DNA of 33,034 nucleotides from Acidimicrobiaceae bacterium. GTDB lineage: Bacteria; Actinomycetota; Acidimicrobiia; Acidimicrobiales; Palsa-688. Positions 17,295 through 24,298 of the stretch are shown here, piece after piece. The notes below the pieces were generated by a model that saw only the letters and a program-made list of their open reading frames with translations, was not told where the DNA came from and did no database searches. The stretch is taken from the NCBI GenBank assembly GCA_030838045.1, contig JAUTXN010000196.1, positions 1-33,034 on the forward strand, read 5' to 3'. How positions within the stretch are numbered: position 1 is the first letter of the stretch; each line of letters begins with the position of its first letter. A program made the translations under genes and the position numbers.

Positions 17295-17314
17295 ACCATA
17301 ACACTTGAGTTATG
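17295..17314 (-). promoter_or_regulatory. Inverted repeat and -10-like site upstream of the DUF6855-like gene
   Basis: CATAAC and GTTATG (17297-17302 and 17309-17314) form a six-base inverted repeat with a six-base spacer. On the minus strand its edge overlaps TATGGT (17300-17295), a good -10 candidate about 33 bases before the ATG. A repressor bound here would block that promoter. It lies in the divergent gap shared with the double-ACT gene. Confidence 0.4.
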
Positions 17315-17393
17315 AAACTCCATGGCGAACCGGTGCCGCCCGACCTTCGGTAGCTGTTCACCCGCCGTTCACCACCGGCGCGGCAGGCGTCCA

Positions 17394-17399
17394 TAGCTT
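17394..17399 (+). promoter_or_regulatory. Candidate -10 hexamer TAGCTT of the double-ACT gene (leaderless)
   Basis: TAGCTT fits TANNNT and ends 8 bases before the ATG at 17408. There is no Shine-Dalgarno sequence near that ATG. This spacing is the main reason for choosing 17408 over the in-frame TTG at 17399 or the ATG at 17402. Confidence 0.4.
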
Positions 17400-17407
17400 T
17401 GATGGCG

Positions 17408-18172
17408 ATGGCAAGTGTCAGTGAGGTCAGGAGTCTGCTGACCGAGACCACCGTGCCCCAAGACCTGATCGACGATTCGCTCGTCGGTGCTTCGGCGCTC
17501 TGGCTGATGAGCGCCACGGCAGAAATGCTCGCGGGTGACGTGGTGCTGTGCCATCCCCCGATCGGCCCCGAGGAGGTCCGGGCGGTCGCCCACCCGCTCG
17601 AAGGCGGGGGGATCCGCCTCACGGTCGCGGCGCACGACCGGCCGGGCCTGTTGGCGGACACGGCGGCGGTGCTCGCCGCCGAGGCCCTCTCGGTTTCCGC
17701 CGCGTCGGCCATGACCTGGAACGGTTCTGGAATCGCGCTGCATGCCCTGACCGTCGCGCAGGCTGAGCTGACCGAAGGCCGGTGGGCCCGGCTCGGTGCC
17801 CGGTTGCAGGGCCTGGGCCGCGACGACCCGCCAGCGTTCGAGTTCACTCCGGCCGGGCGGGCCGTCGTGCACTCGTCACCGTCGGCCATGGGCCGGTGTG
17901 TCGTCACGGTCACCGCCGCCGACCAGGTCGGGTTGCTGTGGGCCATCTGCCGTTGGTTCGCCGACCAGGGCCTGAGTATCGAGGCGGCTCACATCGGCGC
18001 CGAGGGCGGGCAGGTGCAGGACCATTTCATCGTCGTCGGCCAGCCCGACACGGGTGCTCTGGCCGCTCACCTGACCGGGGATTCACCGTCGTTGCCGGGC
18101 CTCGCCATCGACGTCGCGGGCGCCGTCATCGGAATCGGCGCGGGCCTCGTCAAGAGAATCCTCCCTCGCTGA
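17408..18172 (+). CDS. Double ACT-domain protein
   Basis: This 254-aa protein has no catalytic domain that I recognise. It carries two ACT-like modules. The first is at about 66-120 (GIRLTVAAHDRPGLLADTAA), the second at about 160-215 (RCVVTVTAADQVGLLWAICR). Both have the DxxGLL turn seen in the C-terminal ACT pair of GlnD and in ACR proteins. The N-terminal 60 residues include VVLCHPPIGPEEVRAVA and may be a remnant of another domain. ACT pairs usually bind amino acids or sense nitrogen status, so a small-molecule sensor role is plausible but unproven. tRNA-Ser and pheA follow on the other strand. Confidence 0.78.
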   Translation: MASVSEVRSLLTETTVPQDLIDDSLVGASALWLMSATAEMLAGDVVLCHPPIGPEEVRAVAHPLEGGGIRLTVAAHDRPGLLADTAAVLAAEALSVSAASAMTWNGSGIALHALTVAQAELTEGRWARLGARLQGLGRDDPPAFEFTPAGRAVVHSSPSAMGRCVVTVTAADQVGLLWAICRWFADQGLSIEAAHIGAEGGQVQDHFIVVGQPDTGALAAHLTGDSPSLPGLAIDVAGAVIGIGAGLVKRILPR

Positions 18173-18188
18173 TCTTTTCTTCGAGCTT

Positions 18189-18276
18189 TGGCGGAGGGAG
18201 TGGGATTTGAACCCACGGGGACTTGCATCCCAAAGCTTTTCAAGAGCTTCGCATTCGGCCGCTCTGCCATCCCTCC
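18189..18276 (-). tRNA. tRNA-Ser (anticodon UGA)
   Basis: On the minus strand the gene starts GGAGGGATGGCAGAGCGG and ends with a matching TCCCTCC acceptor strand, discriminator G and an encoded CCA. The anticodon arm AAGCT-CTTGAAA-AGCTT gives anticodon TGA, reading UCA. A long variable arm and GTTCAAATC in the T loop fit the class II tRNA-Ser shape. Length is 88 bases including CCA. Confidence 0.96.
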
Positions 18277-18349
18277 AGGGCCATCCCCACCAGCACCATC
18301 CTCCAAGGTCATCGCCCTGGCCGCCGGTCCCGTCGATACCTTCACCTGC

Positions 18350-18424
18350 GCTCGGAACCGCTCAACGCCGCTCGGAGCTCGGAACCGCTCGGGCCGCTCG
18401 ACGCCGCACCTGCGCTCGGAGCCG
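18350..18424. repeat. Imperfect GCTCGGAACCGCTC repeats between tRNA-Ser and pheA
   Basis: GCTCGGAACCGCTC occurs at about 18351-18364 and 18378-18391, with shorter GCTCGGAGC variants beside it. The 163-base gap between the tRNA and the pheA stop holds nothing else that I recognise. Confidence 0.5.
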
Positions 18425-18439
18425 ACCGGGCCCAACACC

Positions 18440-19402
18440 CTACCCGGACGCCGGCTTTTGAATCCGGCCCCGCAAGTCGCCGATCCACTCGTCGGCTGCC
18501 TTCCACGCGACCTCCGCGACCCGCCGGCGTTCGGGCCCGTGGGCCCCCGCCGCCGGGTATGACCCGAGGAACTTCACCGCCGGAAGCGTGGCATGCAGGT
18601 CACGCAAACAGTCGGCGACCACTTCGTCGTCGACGTGCCCGTCGAGGTCGATGATGAAGCAGTAGTCCCCCAGGCCCTTCTTGGTGGGGCGGGACTCGAG
18701 CTTGGTCAGGTTGAGGTTGCGGGCCGAGAACTGGCCGAGGATCCCGTGCAGGCTGCCCGGCTTGTCGTCGAACTGGAAGCACACGATGCTGGTCTTGTCG
18801 TGCCCGGTCGGCGCAGGGATCCCATGCTCGGGGCGGGCGACCAGCACGAAACGGGTGGCGTTGTCGTCGTGGTCCTCGATGTCGGTGGCCAGCACGTCGA
18901 GCCCGTACAGCGACGCCGCCAGCCTCGTCCCGATCGCCGCCGTGGCCTCCGGCCGCTCCTCGCCGACCAGGCGCACCCCTTCGGCCGTCGACGACGCGGC
19001 CACCTCTTCGACCCCCGGGACGTGGGCGTGCAGCCACCGGCGGCACTGGGCGGTGGCGTGGGGGAACGACACCACCCGCTTGACATCCTCCAGGCGGGTT
19101 CCCGGTGGTGCCAGCAGGTTCTGCTGGATGACGAGCACCACCTCGCGCACGATCAGGAGGTTGCGGTCGAAGACCAGGGCGTCGAGGTTGGTGTTCACCG
19201 TTCCCTCGATCGAGTTCTCGATGGCGAGGAAACCCAGGTCGGTCTGGCCGCTCTCGACCGCCGCCACCACCTCGGGGAACGAGGCGAGCGGTACCACCTC
19301 GGCGGCCGCCAGGTCGGGCTCCGACAGCAGGGCCTCCTCGGAGAACGTGCCGGGCGGGCCGAGGAAGCCGATCCGGGGCGGCCGGGAGGCGCGATCACTC
19401 AT
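18440..19402 (-). CDS. pheA: Prephenate dehydratase
   Basis: This 320-aa single-function enzyme converts prephenate to phenylpyruvate in phenylalanine synthesis. The periplasmic-binding-like catalytic domain starts with GPPGTFSE (15-22) and IENSIEG (61-67) and ends with the signature NATRF; Thr183 belongs to the catalytic TRF motif. The C-terminal ACT domain has GSLH (216-219) and ESRP (236-239), which bind phenylalanine for feedback inhibition. There is no chorismate mutase domain. The ATG at 19402 is only 23 bases from the divergent larB ATG. A TATCCT hexamer nine bases upstream suggests leaderless expression. The C-terminus runs about 40 residues past the ACT core. Confidence 0.95.
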   Translation of the reverse strand: MSDRASRPPRIGFLGPPGTFSEEALLSEPDLAAAEVVPLASFPEVVAAVESGQTDLGFLAIENSIEGTVNTNLDALVFDRNLLIVREVVLVIQQNLLAPPGTRLEDVKRVVSFPHATAQCRRWLHAHVPGVEEVAASSTAEGVRLVGEERPEATAAIGTRLAASLYGLDVLATDIEDHDDNATRFVLVARPEHGIPAPTGHDKTSIVCFQFDDKPGSLHGILGQFSARNLNLTKLESRPTKKGLGDYCFIIDLDGHVDDEVVADCLRDLHATLPAVKFLGSYPAAGAHGPERRRVAEVAWKAADEWIGDLRGRIQKPASG

Positions 19403-19411
19403 GGTGCGGGC

Positions 19412-19417
19412 AGGATA
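19412..19417 (-). promoter_or_regulatory. Candidate -10 hexamer TATCCT of pheA (leaderless)
   Basis: TATCCT on the minus strand ends nine bases before the pheA ATG at 19402 and lies within the 23-base divergent gap to larB. No Shine-Dalgarno sequence is visible for pheA. Confidence 0.45.
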
Positions 19418-19425
19418 GGGCGGAC

Positions 19426-20199
19426 ATGGACGCCACCGCCGTTCGAAATCTGCTCGAGGAGGTCCGCGCCGGTACCCGCAGCCCCGACGAGGCGGTGCGG
19501 GCCCTGCAGCGCCTGCCCTTCGCCGACTTGGGCTACGCCAGGGTCGACCATCACCGGGCCCTTCGTCAGGGCCTTCCTGAGGCAGTGTATGGGCGGGGAA
19601 AATTGCCGGCGCAGTGCGCGGGAATCGTCACCGAACTCCTGTCGGTGCCACATGGCGGGCCGGTTCTGCTGACCCTGGTCAACGACGCGCAAGCCGGTGC
19701 CGCCATGGCGGCCAACCCCGAAGGTCTCCGGACCGGCACCACCGTCGTCTGGCGCCCCGCCCCGCCGAGGCCCGAACAGGTCGTCATCATCACCGCCGGC
19801 ACCGCCGACCTCCCGGTGGCGGACCAGTGCCAGGCGACGCTGGCCGCGTTCGGCTTCAAGGCGTCGTTGATCGCCGACTGCGGGGTGGCCGGCATCCATC
19901 GCCTGGTCGATGTCCTCGACGACCTGGCCGGAGCCGATGCGGTGGTCGCCGTGGCCGGTATGGAAGGGGCACTGGCCAGCGTGATCGGGGGACTGACCGG
20001 GGCGCCGCTGATCGCCGTACCCACGAGTGTCGGCTACGGCGCCGGGTTGGAGGGCGTCACGGCCCTGCTGGCGATGCTGGCCTCGTGTGCTGCGGGAGTG
20101 GTCGTCGTCGGGATCGACAACGGCTTCGGCGCGGCCTGCGCCGTCGCCCGCATCCTGGGCCCGGCGGATCTCGGCCCGACGAGGGGCGCGAGCTCATGA
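19426..20199 (+). CDS. larB: Nickel-pincer cofactor biosynthesis protein LarB
   Basis: A 257-aa PurE/AIR-carboxylase-like protein. LarB carboxylates and hydrolyses nicotinic acid adenine dinucleotide to pyridinium-3,5-biscarboxylate mononucleotide, the first step of the cofactor used by lactate racemase and relatives. The N-terminal region (RLPFADLGYARVDHHRALRQG) and the C-terminal Rossmann-like part (VAGMEGAL, PTSVGYGAG, GIDNGFGAA) match the family. Cys221 in LASCAAG sits where the family's reported nucleophilic cysteine lies. larC follows after 247 bases that contain two palindromes. larE and a larA-like racemase are not in this window. Confidence 0.93.
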   Translation: MDATAVRNLLEEVRAGTRSPDEAVRALQRLPFADLGYARVDHHRALRQGLPEAVYGRGKLPAQCAGIVTELLSVPHGGPVLLTLVNDAQAGAAMAANPEGLRTGTTVVWRPAPPRPEQVVIITAGTADLPVADQCQATLAAFGFKASLIADCGVAGIHRLVDVLDDLAGADAVVAVAGMEGALASVIGGLTGAPLIAVPTSVGYGAGLEGVTALLAMLASCAAGVVVVGIDNGFGAACAVARILGPADLGPTRGASS

Positions 20200-20257
20200 C
20201 CGTGCAGCTCCTCGCGCGGCGCCGGTCGGTGGCGGATCTCCCGGGAGCGGGCGGGCG

Positions 20258-20293
20258 GAGTACAAACCGTCGTGGACACAGCGCTTTGTACTC
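20258..20293. repeat. 36-bp palindromic element, copy R1 (larB-larC gap)
   Basis: The arms GAGTACAAA and TTTGTACTC are perfectly complementary, and CCG follows the left arm. The core is GTGGACAC (20272-20279), one base from GTGTACAC. It begins 58 bases after the larB stop. Confidence 0.9.
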
Positions 20294-20330
20294 CCGCCCC
20301 GGCCGGACGACGGCTCGAGCCGCGGGGCCG

Positions 20331-20366
20331 GAGTGCAAACCGTCGTGGACACAGCGGTTTGTACTC
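20331..20366. repeat. 36-bp palindromic element, copy R2 (larB-larC gap)
   Basis: The left arm GAGTGCAAACCG pairs with CGGTTTGTACTC, with a single G-T wobble. The core is GTGGACAC (20345-20352). It begins exactly 73 bases after R1. Confidence 0.9.
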
Positions 20367-20446
20367 CCGCCCCGGCCGGGCGGCGGCTCGAGCCGAGGCG
20401 CGGGCCTGCTCCACAGTTGCGGTCGGGCCCGATACCCGGTTCGCCC

Positions 20447-21712
20447 GTGACGACGGTCGCGTGGTGGCATTGCTTCGCCGGGATCGCGGGCGACATGGCG
20501 CTGGGCAGCCTCGTCGACGCGGGAGCCGACCTCGAGGCGGTCGTCGAGGTGCTCCGGGCCCTTCCCGTCGACGGCTGGCACATCAGCGCCGAGCCGGTCC
20601 TGCGCTGCGGCGTGGCCGCGACGCATGTGAACGTCGACGCCGACGAGACCGGGGTGATCCGGACCTACGCCCATATTGCCGGCGTCCTCACCGAGGCCCG
20701 GTTGCCGGAGCGGGTGAGGCAGCGGGCGCTGGCCACGTTCGCGGCGTTGGCCGAGGTGGAGGGCCGCCTGCATCGGCGGCCGCCGTCGCAGGTCCATTTC
20801 CACGAACTGGGTGGGATCGACGCCATCGTCGACATCGTCGGGACCTGCACCGCGCTGGAGTTGCTGGGCGTCGACGAGATCCACGCCAGTCCCGTGGCCA
20901 CCGGGAGCGGAATGATCCGCAGCAGTCATGGGGCCCTGCCCAACCCGGCGCCCGCCGTGGTCGAACTGCTGCGGGGGGCGCCGACCTACGGCCGGGACCT
21001 GCAGGTCGAACTGACCACGCCTACCGGTGCCGCGCTCCTCGCCGCCCTGGCCGTGGGCTGGGGTCCCATGCCCCCGATGCGGATCCAGGTGAGCGGCTTC
21101 GGCGCGGGCAGCCGGGACCTCGACGGGTTGCCCAACGCCACCCAGGTCGTGATTGGTCAGGCGACCCTCGCCGAGGGGGCGGCGATCGAGTCACTGGTCA
21201 GTACCGGACAGCCGGCGGTCCTGTTGGAAGCCAATCTCGACGACGCCACCGGCGAGGTACTGGCCCACACCGTCCTGGAGCTGCTGGGCGCCGGCGCGCA
21301 GGACGCCTGGATCACTCCGATGATCATGAAGAAGGGTCGCCCGGCGCACGTTGTCAGTGCCCTGTGCGACCCTGCCCTGGCCGATCAGATCGTGAAGGTC
21401 CTGATGGCGGAGACGGGGTCGCTCGGGGTGCGGGGCCAGACCCTGACCCGCTGGCTGGCCCGGCGCCAGATCGAGGAGGTCGAGGTCGACGGCTTTCCTG
21501 TCCGGGTCAAGGTGAGTCCGGGACGGGTCAAGGCGGAGTACGACGACGTGGCGAGGGTGGCGCGCCGGGTCGGGCGTCCCATTCGGGACATCACCTCGCG
21601 CGCCGAGGCGCAGGGCCGGCGGCGGGGCGAACGAGCCGAGCACCCGAGCGCCCATCAGCCCGAGAACGAGGGCAGCGAAGGCAGCGAAGGCCCCGACGAC
21701 CAGGCGGGCTGA
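20447..21712 (+). CDS. larC: Nickel-pincer cofactor nickel insertase LarC (single frame)
   Basis: A 421-aa protein; LarC uses CTP to insert nickel into the pincer cofactor precursor. Family motifs run in order: HCFAGIAGDMALG at the N-terminus, HFHELGGID (117-125), ASPVATGSG, SHGALPNPAPA, LTTPTGAA, EANLDDATGE and ETGSLGVR. The N- and C-terminal parts, which are split by a programmed frameshift in Lactobacillus, are here one continuous frame. The C-terminus adds a hydrophilic tail with GSEGSEG. The frame stays open far upstream through the palindromes and into larB; the GTG at 20447 is chosen because family similarity begins there. Confidence 0.93.
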   Translation: MTTVAWWHCFAGIAGDMALGSLVDAGADLEAVVEVLRALPVDGWHISAEPVLRCGVAATHVNVDADETGVIRTYAHIAGVLTEARLPERVRQRALATFAALAEVEGRLHRRPPSQVHFHELGGIDAIVDIVGTCTALELLGVDEIHASPVATGSGMIRSSHGALPNPAPAVVELLRGAPTYGRDLQVELTTPTGAALLAALAVGWGPMPPMRIQVSGFGAGSRDLDGLPNATQVVIGQATLAEGAAIESLVSTGQPAVLLEANLDDATGEVLAHTVLELLGAGAQDAWITPMIMKKGRPAHVVSALCDPALADQIVKVLMAETGSLGVRGQTLTRWLARRQIEEVEVDGFPVRVKVSPGRVKAEYDDVARVARRVGRPIRDITSRAEAQGRRRGERAEHPSAHQPENEGSEGSEGPDDQAG

Positions 21713-21766
21713 CGGACTCGTCCGCTCGGCGCGTCCTTTCGGGTTTCGGGTGGGCCGGGTGGGCCG

Positions 21767-21802
21767 GAGTACAAACCGTCGTGTACACAGCGGTTTGGAC
21801 TC
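21767..21802. repeat. 36-bp palindromic element, copy R3 (larC downstream)
   Basis: The left arm GAGTACAAACCG pairs with CGGTTTGGACTC apart from one mismatch, and the core is exactly GTGTACAC (21781-21788). It sits between the convergent larC and formyl-THF cyclo-ligase-like genes, where a hairpin could serve as a bidirectional terminator. There is no U-tract on either side. Confidence 0.88.
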
Positions 21803-21840
21803 CGCCGCCGTTGGTGCTCCCGGGCTCGTGTACTCCGGAG

Positions 21841-22620
21841 TTATTGGGCCGCCCGCAGTCGGGCGAGCAGCGGGATGGCGAGGATCTTCTCCTCGGTCAA
21901 CTCGTCCCAGCGGATCCCGACTTCGGAACGACGATGGCGGGGTGCCCGAAGGACCCGTTCCGGCGTGACGATGATGTCGACCCACGTGTCGTGGGTCGTC
22001 GTCGGGATCCGGCCCGCGGACAGTACCTGGCGTTCGTGCACCGTCGTGACGACGACGGTGTCGGGACCGATCAGTCCCGCGGCCGAGGCGACCGCGAACT
22101 CGAGGTCGCTGAACCCGCCTCCTTTACCCAACCGGGCGCCGTCCTCCGTGACGGCAACCGAGCCCGCCACCACCAGGTCGACTGGGTCGAGTCGGTCGAG
22201 GTCGACGGTCTGGGCCGATCGGGCCGCCCCTTTGATCGACGAGGCGGCGCGAGGTGAATCGGCCAACAGAGCCGGGTCGAGGAGGAAAAAAGGGCGCGCC
22301 TCGGCCAGCCGGGGTACCGCCATGTACACCGTCTTGCCATCCTCCAAAGCCCGCTGGCGCACCGGCCACTGCGGTGAGTCGGGGTTGGCCTTGACCGTTG
22401 ACGCCGCCTGCCACTCGTCGGTCGCCGCCAGGCGGCGGGCGGCGGCCTCGGCGCCGGTGAAGTTGGGGATGCGCCCGTAGGGACCGGGAAAGCGGGTGAT
22501 TCCGGCCTCGCCCAAGGCCTCCCACACCTCTTCTCGCAGCGCCGCCTTGGCGGCCAGCAACCCTTCGTCGCCCCCGGCGTCGCGGTCGTGTCTCGGGGCG
22601 TTGTGAGCGGGCCGGGCCAC
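21841..22620 (-). CDS. 5-formyltetrahydrofolate cyclo-ligase-like protein
   Basis: A 259-aa member of the 5-FTHF cyclo-ligase/MTHFS superfamily, which converts 5-formyl-THF to methenyl-THF with ATP. The glycine-rich KGGGFSDLE (166-174) is the family signature. KANPDSPQ (77-84) corresponds to the nucleotide/substrate loop of the longer archaeal and MTHFSD-like branch rather than the short E. coli YgfA type. It starts with GTG at 22620 with no Shine-Dalgarno sequence; TAGCCT lies 8 bases upstream, which suggests leaderless expression. It is divergent from the ABC-F gene and convergent with larC. The exact substrate within the superfamily is uncertain. Confidence 0.87.
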   Translation of the reverse strand: MARPAHNAPRHDRDAGGDEGLLAAKAALREEVWEALGEAGITRFPGPYGRIPNFTGAEAAARRLAATDEWQAASTVKANPDSPQWPVRQRALEDGKTVYMAVPRLAEARPFFLLDPALLADSPRAASSIKGAARSAQTVDLDRLDPVDLVVAGSVAVTEDGARLGKGGGFSDLEFAVASAAGLIGPDTVVVTTVHERQVLSAGRIPTTTHDTWVDIIVTPERVLRAPRHRRSEVGIRWDELTEEKILAIPLLARLRAAQ

Positions 22621-22628
22621 GCCGAATG

Positions 22629-22634
22629 AGGCTA
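22629..22634 (-). promoter_or_regulatory. Candidate -10 hexamer TAGCCT of the cyclo-ligase gene (leaderless)
   Basis: TAGCCT on the minus strand fits TANNNT and ends 8 bases before the GTG at 22620. It lies in the 61-base divergent gap to the ABC-F gene. Confidence 0.45.
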
Positions 22635-22681
22635 AAGGAATCCGTTCGCTGGTACCCCCGCCAAGCCGTCATCATGGTGGT

Positions 22682-24277
22682 GTGCTCCAGGCCCGCAATC
22701 TGAGCGTGGAAGTTGGAGGACGGCTCACGTTGGTCGAGGCGTCGTTCACCGTGCGCGCCGGTGAAAAGGTGGGCTTGGTCGGGCGCAACGGCACAGGAAA
22801 GACCAGCCTCCTGAAGGTCCTGGCGGGAGAGGCTCCCCCCGCCGCCGGGACCTGCGTCCACCCCGGCGCACTGGGGTACCTGCCCCAGGACCCGCGGCCG
22901 CGGGGTTCCGGTATCGATGCCACCGGGCTGTGCCACGTGCTCTCCGGCCGGGGCCTGGACGAAGCCGCTCGCCGCCTCGAAAAGCTTCGCCTGGCGGTCG
23001 AGGAGGACCCGTCGGAGCGCAACGTCTCCCGCTTCGCCAGAGCCGAGGAGTCCTTCCGCTCCGACGGCGGGTACGCCGCAGAGTCCGATGTCCGCCGGCT
23101 GGCCCATGGGTTGGGCCTGTCGCCCGACCGGGTGGACCTGCCCATCACCGTCCTTTCAGGGGGCGAGCGCCGCCGGATCGAACTGGCCCGGATCCTGTTC
23201 GCCGGGAGCGATGTGCTCCTTCTGGACGAACCCACCAACCACCTCGACAGCGACGCCAAGAACTGGCTGATGGGTTTCCTGCGCACCTACCGCGGCGCGT
23301 TGCTGGTCGTGAGCCACGACCTGCACCTGCTCGACGCCGCCATCACCCGGGTGTTGCACATCGACGAGGGCGACATGGTCGAGTACAAGGGCACGTACTC
23401 CCAGTACCGCAAGGCCCGGGCGGCCGACGAGGAACGGACGGCTCGCCTGGCCGAGCGCCAGAAGGCCGAAATCCAGCGATTGGGCTCGCTGGCCGATGCC
23501 ATGCGTCACCAGACCGCCAAGCGGGCTCGGGTCGCCAAGTCCCTCGACCGCCGCGTCAGCCGGCTGCAGTCGGAAGCGGTCACCGGGCCGGCCAAGGAGC
23601 GCAAGTACAAGGTGCGGTTGCCTGAGCCGCCCCATTCCGGGCGTTTGGTGCTGGAGGTGAATGACCTGGCCAAGGCGTACGGTGGCCCACCGGTATTCGA
23701 GGGTGTCGACTTCGCCGTCGAACGCGGCCGCCGGCTGCTCGTCCTGGGCCTGAACGGTGCCGGCAAGACCAGCCTGTTGCGCATCCTGGCGGGCCAATCA
23801 GAGGCATCGGCGGGCACGGTCCGCCTCGGCCTCGACGTGTCCCTTGGCTACTACGCCCAGGAACACGAGGGGATACGGGCGGGCGTCACGGTCCTCGACC
23901 ACATGCGGGGATCGGCGGACGTACCGATGCCCGAGATGGTGATGCGGGGCCTTCTGGGCATGTTCGGCCTGACCGGCGAGATGGCGTTCCAGGACGCCTC
24001 GACTCTGTCGGGCGGGGAAAAGACCAAGCTGGCGCTGGCCCAGCTGGTGGCGGGGCGCCACAACCTCTTGCTGCTCGACGAGCCGACCAACAACTTGGAC
24101 CCGCCGTCACGGGAAGCCATCGGCCAGGCCTTGGCGGCGTGGCCGGGCGCCATGGTCGTGGTGAGCCACGACAGTGCGTTCGTGGCCGAACTCGACCCCG
24201 ACGAGGTGCTGGTCATGCCCGACGGGACGGTCGACGCCTGGAGCGACGACCTGCTCGAACTGGTCTCGCTGGCCTAG
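22682..24277 (+). CDS. ABC-F family ATPase (ribosome-associated type)
   Basis: A 531-aa protein with two ABC ATPase domains and no membrane segments. Domain 1 has Walker A GRNGTGKTS (34-42), signature LSGGE (158-162) and Walker B/D-loop LDEPTNHLD (181-189). Domain 2 has GLNGAGKTS (356-364), LSGGE (442-446) and LDEPTNNLD (465-473). A charged helical linker at about 240-315 joins them, as in Uup/EttA-type translation factors that act at the ribosomal E site. Antibiotic-resistance ABC-F proteins share this layout, so a protective role cannot be excluded. The start is GTG at 22682 with GGTGGT just before it. Confidence 0.92.
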   Translation: MLQARNLSVEVGGRLTLVEASFTVRAGEKVGLVGRNGTGKTSLLKVLAGEAPPAAGTCVHPGALGYLPQDPRPRGSGIDATGLCHVLSGRGLDEAARRLEKLRLAVEEDPSERNVSRFARAEESFRSDGGYAAESDVRRLAHGLGLSPDRVDLPITVLSGGERRRIELARILFAGSDVLLLDEPTNHLDSDAKNWLMGFLRTYRGALLVVSHDLHLLDAAITRVLHIDEGDMVEYKGTYSQYRKARAADEERTARLAERQKAEIQRLGSLADAMRHQTAKRARVAKSLDRRVSRLQSEAVTGPAKERKYKVRLPEPPHSGRLVLEVNDLAKAYGGPPVFEGVDFAVERGRRLLVLGLNGAGKTSLLRILAGQSEASAGTVRLGLDVSLGYYAQEHEGIRAGVTVLDHMRGSADVPMPEMVMRGLLGMFGLTGEMAFQDASTLSGGEKTKLALAQLVAGRHNLLLLDEPTNNLDPPSREAIGQALAAWPGAMVVVSHDSAFVAELDPDEVLVMPDGTVDAWSDDLLELVSLA

Positions 24278-24298
24278 CGCGCCCGTCGACCCGGAGGT

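Larger units (their letters stand above)
20258..20403. repeat. 73-bp tandem duplication carrying palindromes R1 and R2
   Basis: Unit 1 (20258-20330) and unit 2 (20331-20403) each comprise a 36-bp palindrome plus a 37-bp GC-rich tail that begins CCGCCCCGGCCGG and contains CGGCTCGAGCCG. The units differ at only a few positions, so this looks like a recent local duplication. It fills most of the larB-larC gap; the remaining bases show nothing clear. Confidence 0.85.

Noticed and set aside
18189-18440. tRNA-Ser as an attachment site for an integrated element
   Set aside because: No integrase and no duplicated tRNA 3' end are visible, and the flanking genes are ordinary housekeeping genes.
20027-20446. 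N-terminal extension of larC reading back through the palindromes into larB
   Set aside because: The extension is low-complexity and frame-shared with the repeats. LarC family similarity starts at the GTG at 20447.
20258-21802. Possible CRISPR array from repeated 36-bp units
   Set aside because: The units are nearly full palindromes, only two are in tandem, the 37-base tails are near-identical rather than unique, and no cas gene is present.
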